In this document: positions 14,026-14,178 of the stretch, piece by piece | Position numbering within the stretch: position 1 is the first letter of the stretch | How the letters are laid out: every line of letters starts with the position of its first letter | Assembly (NCBI GenBank): GCA_041688215.1 | Contig: JBDNIO010000063.1 | Coordinates: 1-14,178 of the forward strand | Length of the DNA stretch: 14,178 bases | Source: JBDNIO01 sp041688215 | Lineage (GTDB): Bacteria; Pseudomonadota; Gammaproteobacteria; Nevskiales; Salinisphaeraceae | Reading direction: 5' to 3' | Notes under the pieces: generated by a model | The model's database searches: none | The model's input: the letters and a program-made list of their open reading frames with translations, nothing else | Told to the model about the DNA's origin: nothing | Made by a program: the position numbers and the translations under genes

Positions 14026-14178
14026 ATCTAACTAGTGCCCATCCATAAACGGACATATTTTTCAGATTGATCGTAACACTCTGCCCTGTTTTCATCGCAG
14101 CCACACATACAATGCATGCCTTTTACGGGTTACCGTCAACGTTTGCTCTGAAACGACCAAAACTCTTGCATTTGGGCA
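14026..14178. other. Upstream region of the AAA+ gene at the window edge
   Basis: No convincing gene is seen in these last 153 bases. They probably contain the promoter of the AAA+ gene (minus strand). A CTAG occurs at 14032-14035, but the adjacent bases do not match the repeat ends beyond ACTAGTG. No sigma-54-type -24/-12 element was recognised. Confidence 0.35.

Noticed and set aside
14030..14040. Possible third repeat edge (ACTAGTG) near the right end
   Set aside because: Only seven bases agree with the repeat end and the following bases differ, so it is more likely chance.
13913..14104. A 63-codon minus-strand open frame overlapping the AAA+ start
   Set aside because: No ribosome site, no recognised domain, and it runs into the AAA+ gene in another frame, where the AAA+ start has a good AGGGA site. 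Its first 25 residues look somewhat protein-like, so a remnant cannot be fully excluded.
1..14178. tRNA, rRNA, CRISPR array, intact transposase or integrase
   Set aside because: None was recognised on either strand. The only dispersed repeat has two copies with no spacers and no coding capacity.

Overview
The window looks like chromosomal DNA of a gammaproteobacterium. It carries a FolM-type pteridine reductase, a DusB-type tRNA-dihydrouridine synthase, a QG-type UppP, and remnants of DUF1631 and DUF5924/DUF2914 genes, all families common in that class. GC content is moderate to high. No genus can be fixed from the sequence. No tRNA, rRNA, CRISPR array, phage module or intact transposase was seen.

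Layout, left to right. Bases 1-253 hold no gene but contain two strong hairpins just past the end of uppP (minus strand, 254-1060). uppP is divergent from folM (plus, 1185-1910). folM ends in the first copy of a roughly 220-bp palindromic repeat (1907-2123). Next comes a decayed block on the plus strand: a DUF1631 gene missing its 5' third and frameshifted at its 3' end (2310-3996), a small Ser/Asp-rich lipoprotein gene (4104-4343), and a DUF5924/DUF2914 membrane-protein gene broken by two amber codons and a frameshift (4374-5406).

The minus strand then carries a tightly packed unit read from 9700 down to 5502: dusB, an acetyl-CoA hydrolase/transferase, a short-chain dehydrogenase, and the first third of a MoxR-type ATPase that is cut off. 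Divergent from dusB is a coiled-coil plus BON-domain lipoprotein (plus, 9787-10302). It is followed by a 94-codon C-terminal remnant of glutamate dehydrogenase and a small exported Gly/Asp-rich protein, whose stop codon lies in the second repeat copy (10964-11197).

The right end holds two minus-strand genes: an AAA+ protein derived from sigma-54 activators (13947-12601) and, downstream, an Old Yellow Enzyme-type oxidoreductase (12510-11194).

The points that stand out are these. (1) The AAA+ protein keeps the bEBP fold signature but has GAFPGA instead of GAFTGA and no C-terminal DNA-binding domain. (2) The repeat sits at YTAG sites, and the stop codons of three flanking genes lie exactly in those sites. 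(3) Four gene remnants lie within about 8.5 kb, suggesting genome erosion. Function calls come from recognising motifs and family resemblance by eye; no database search was run.
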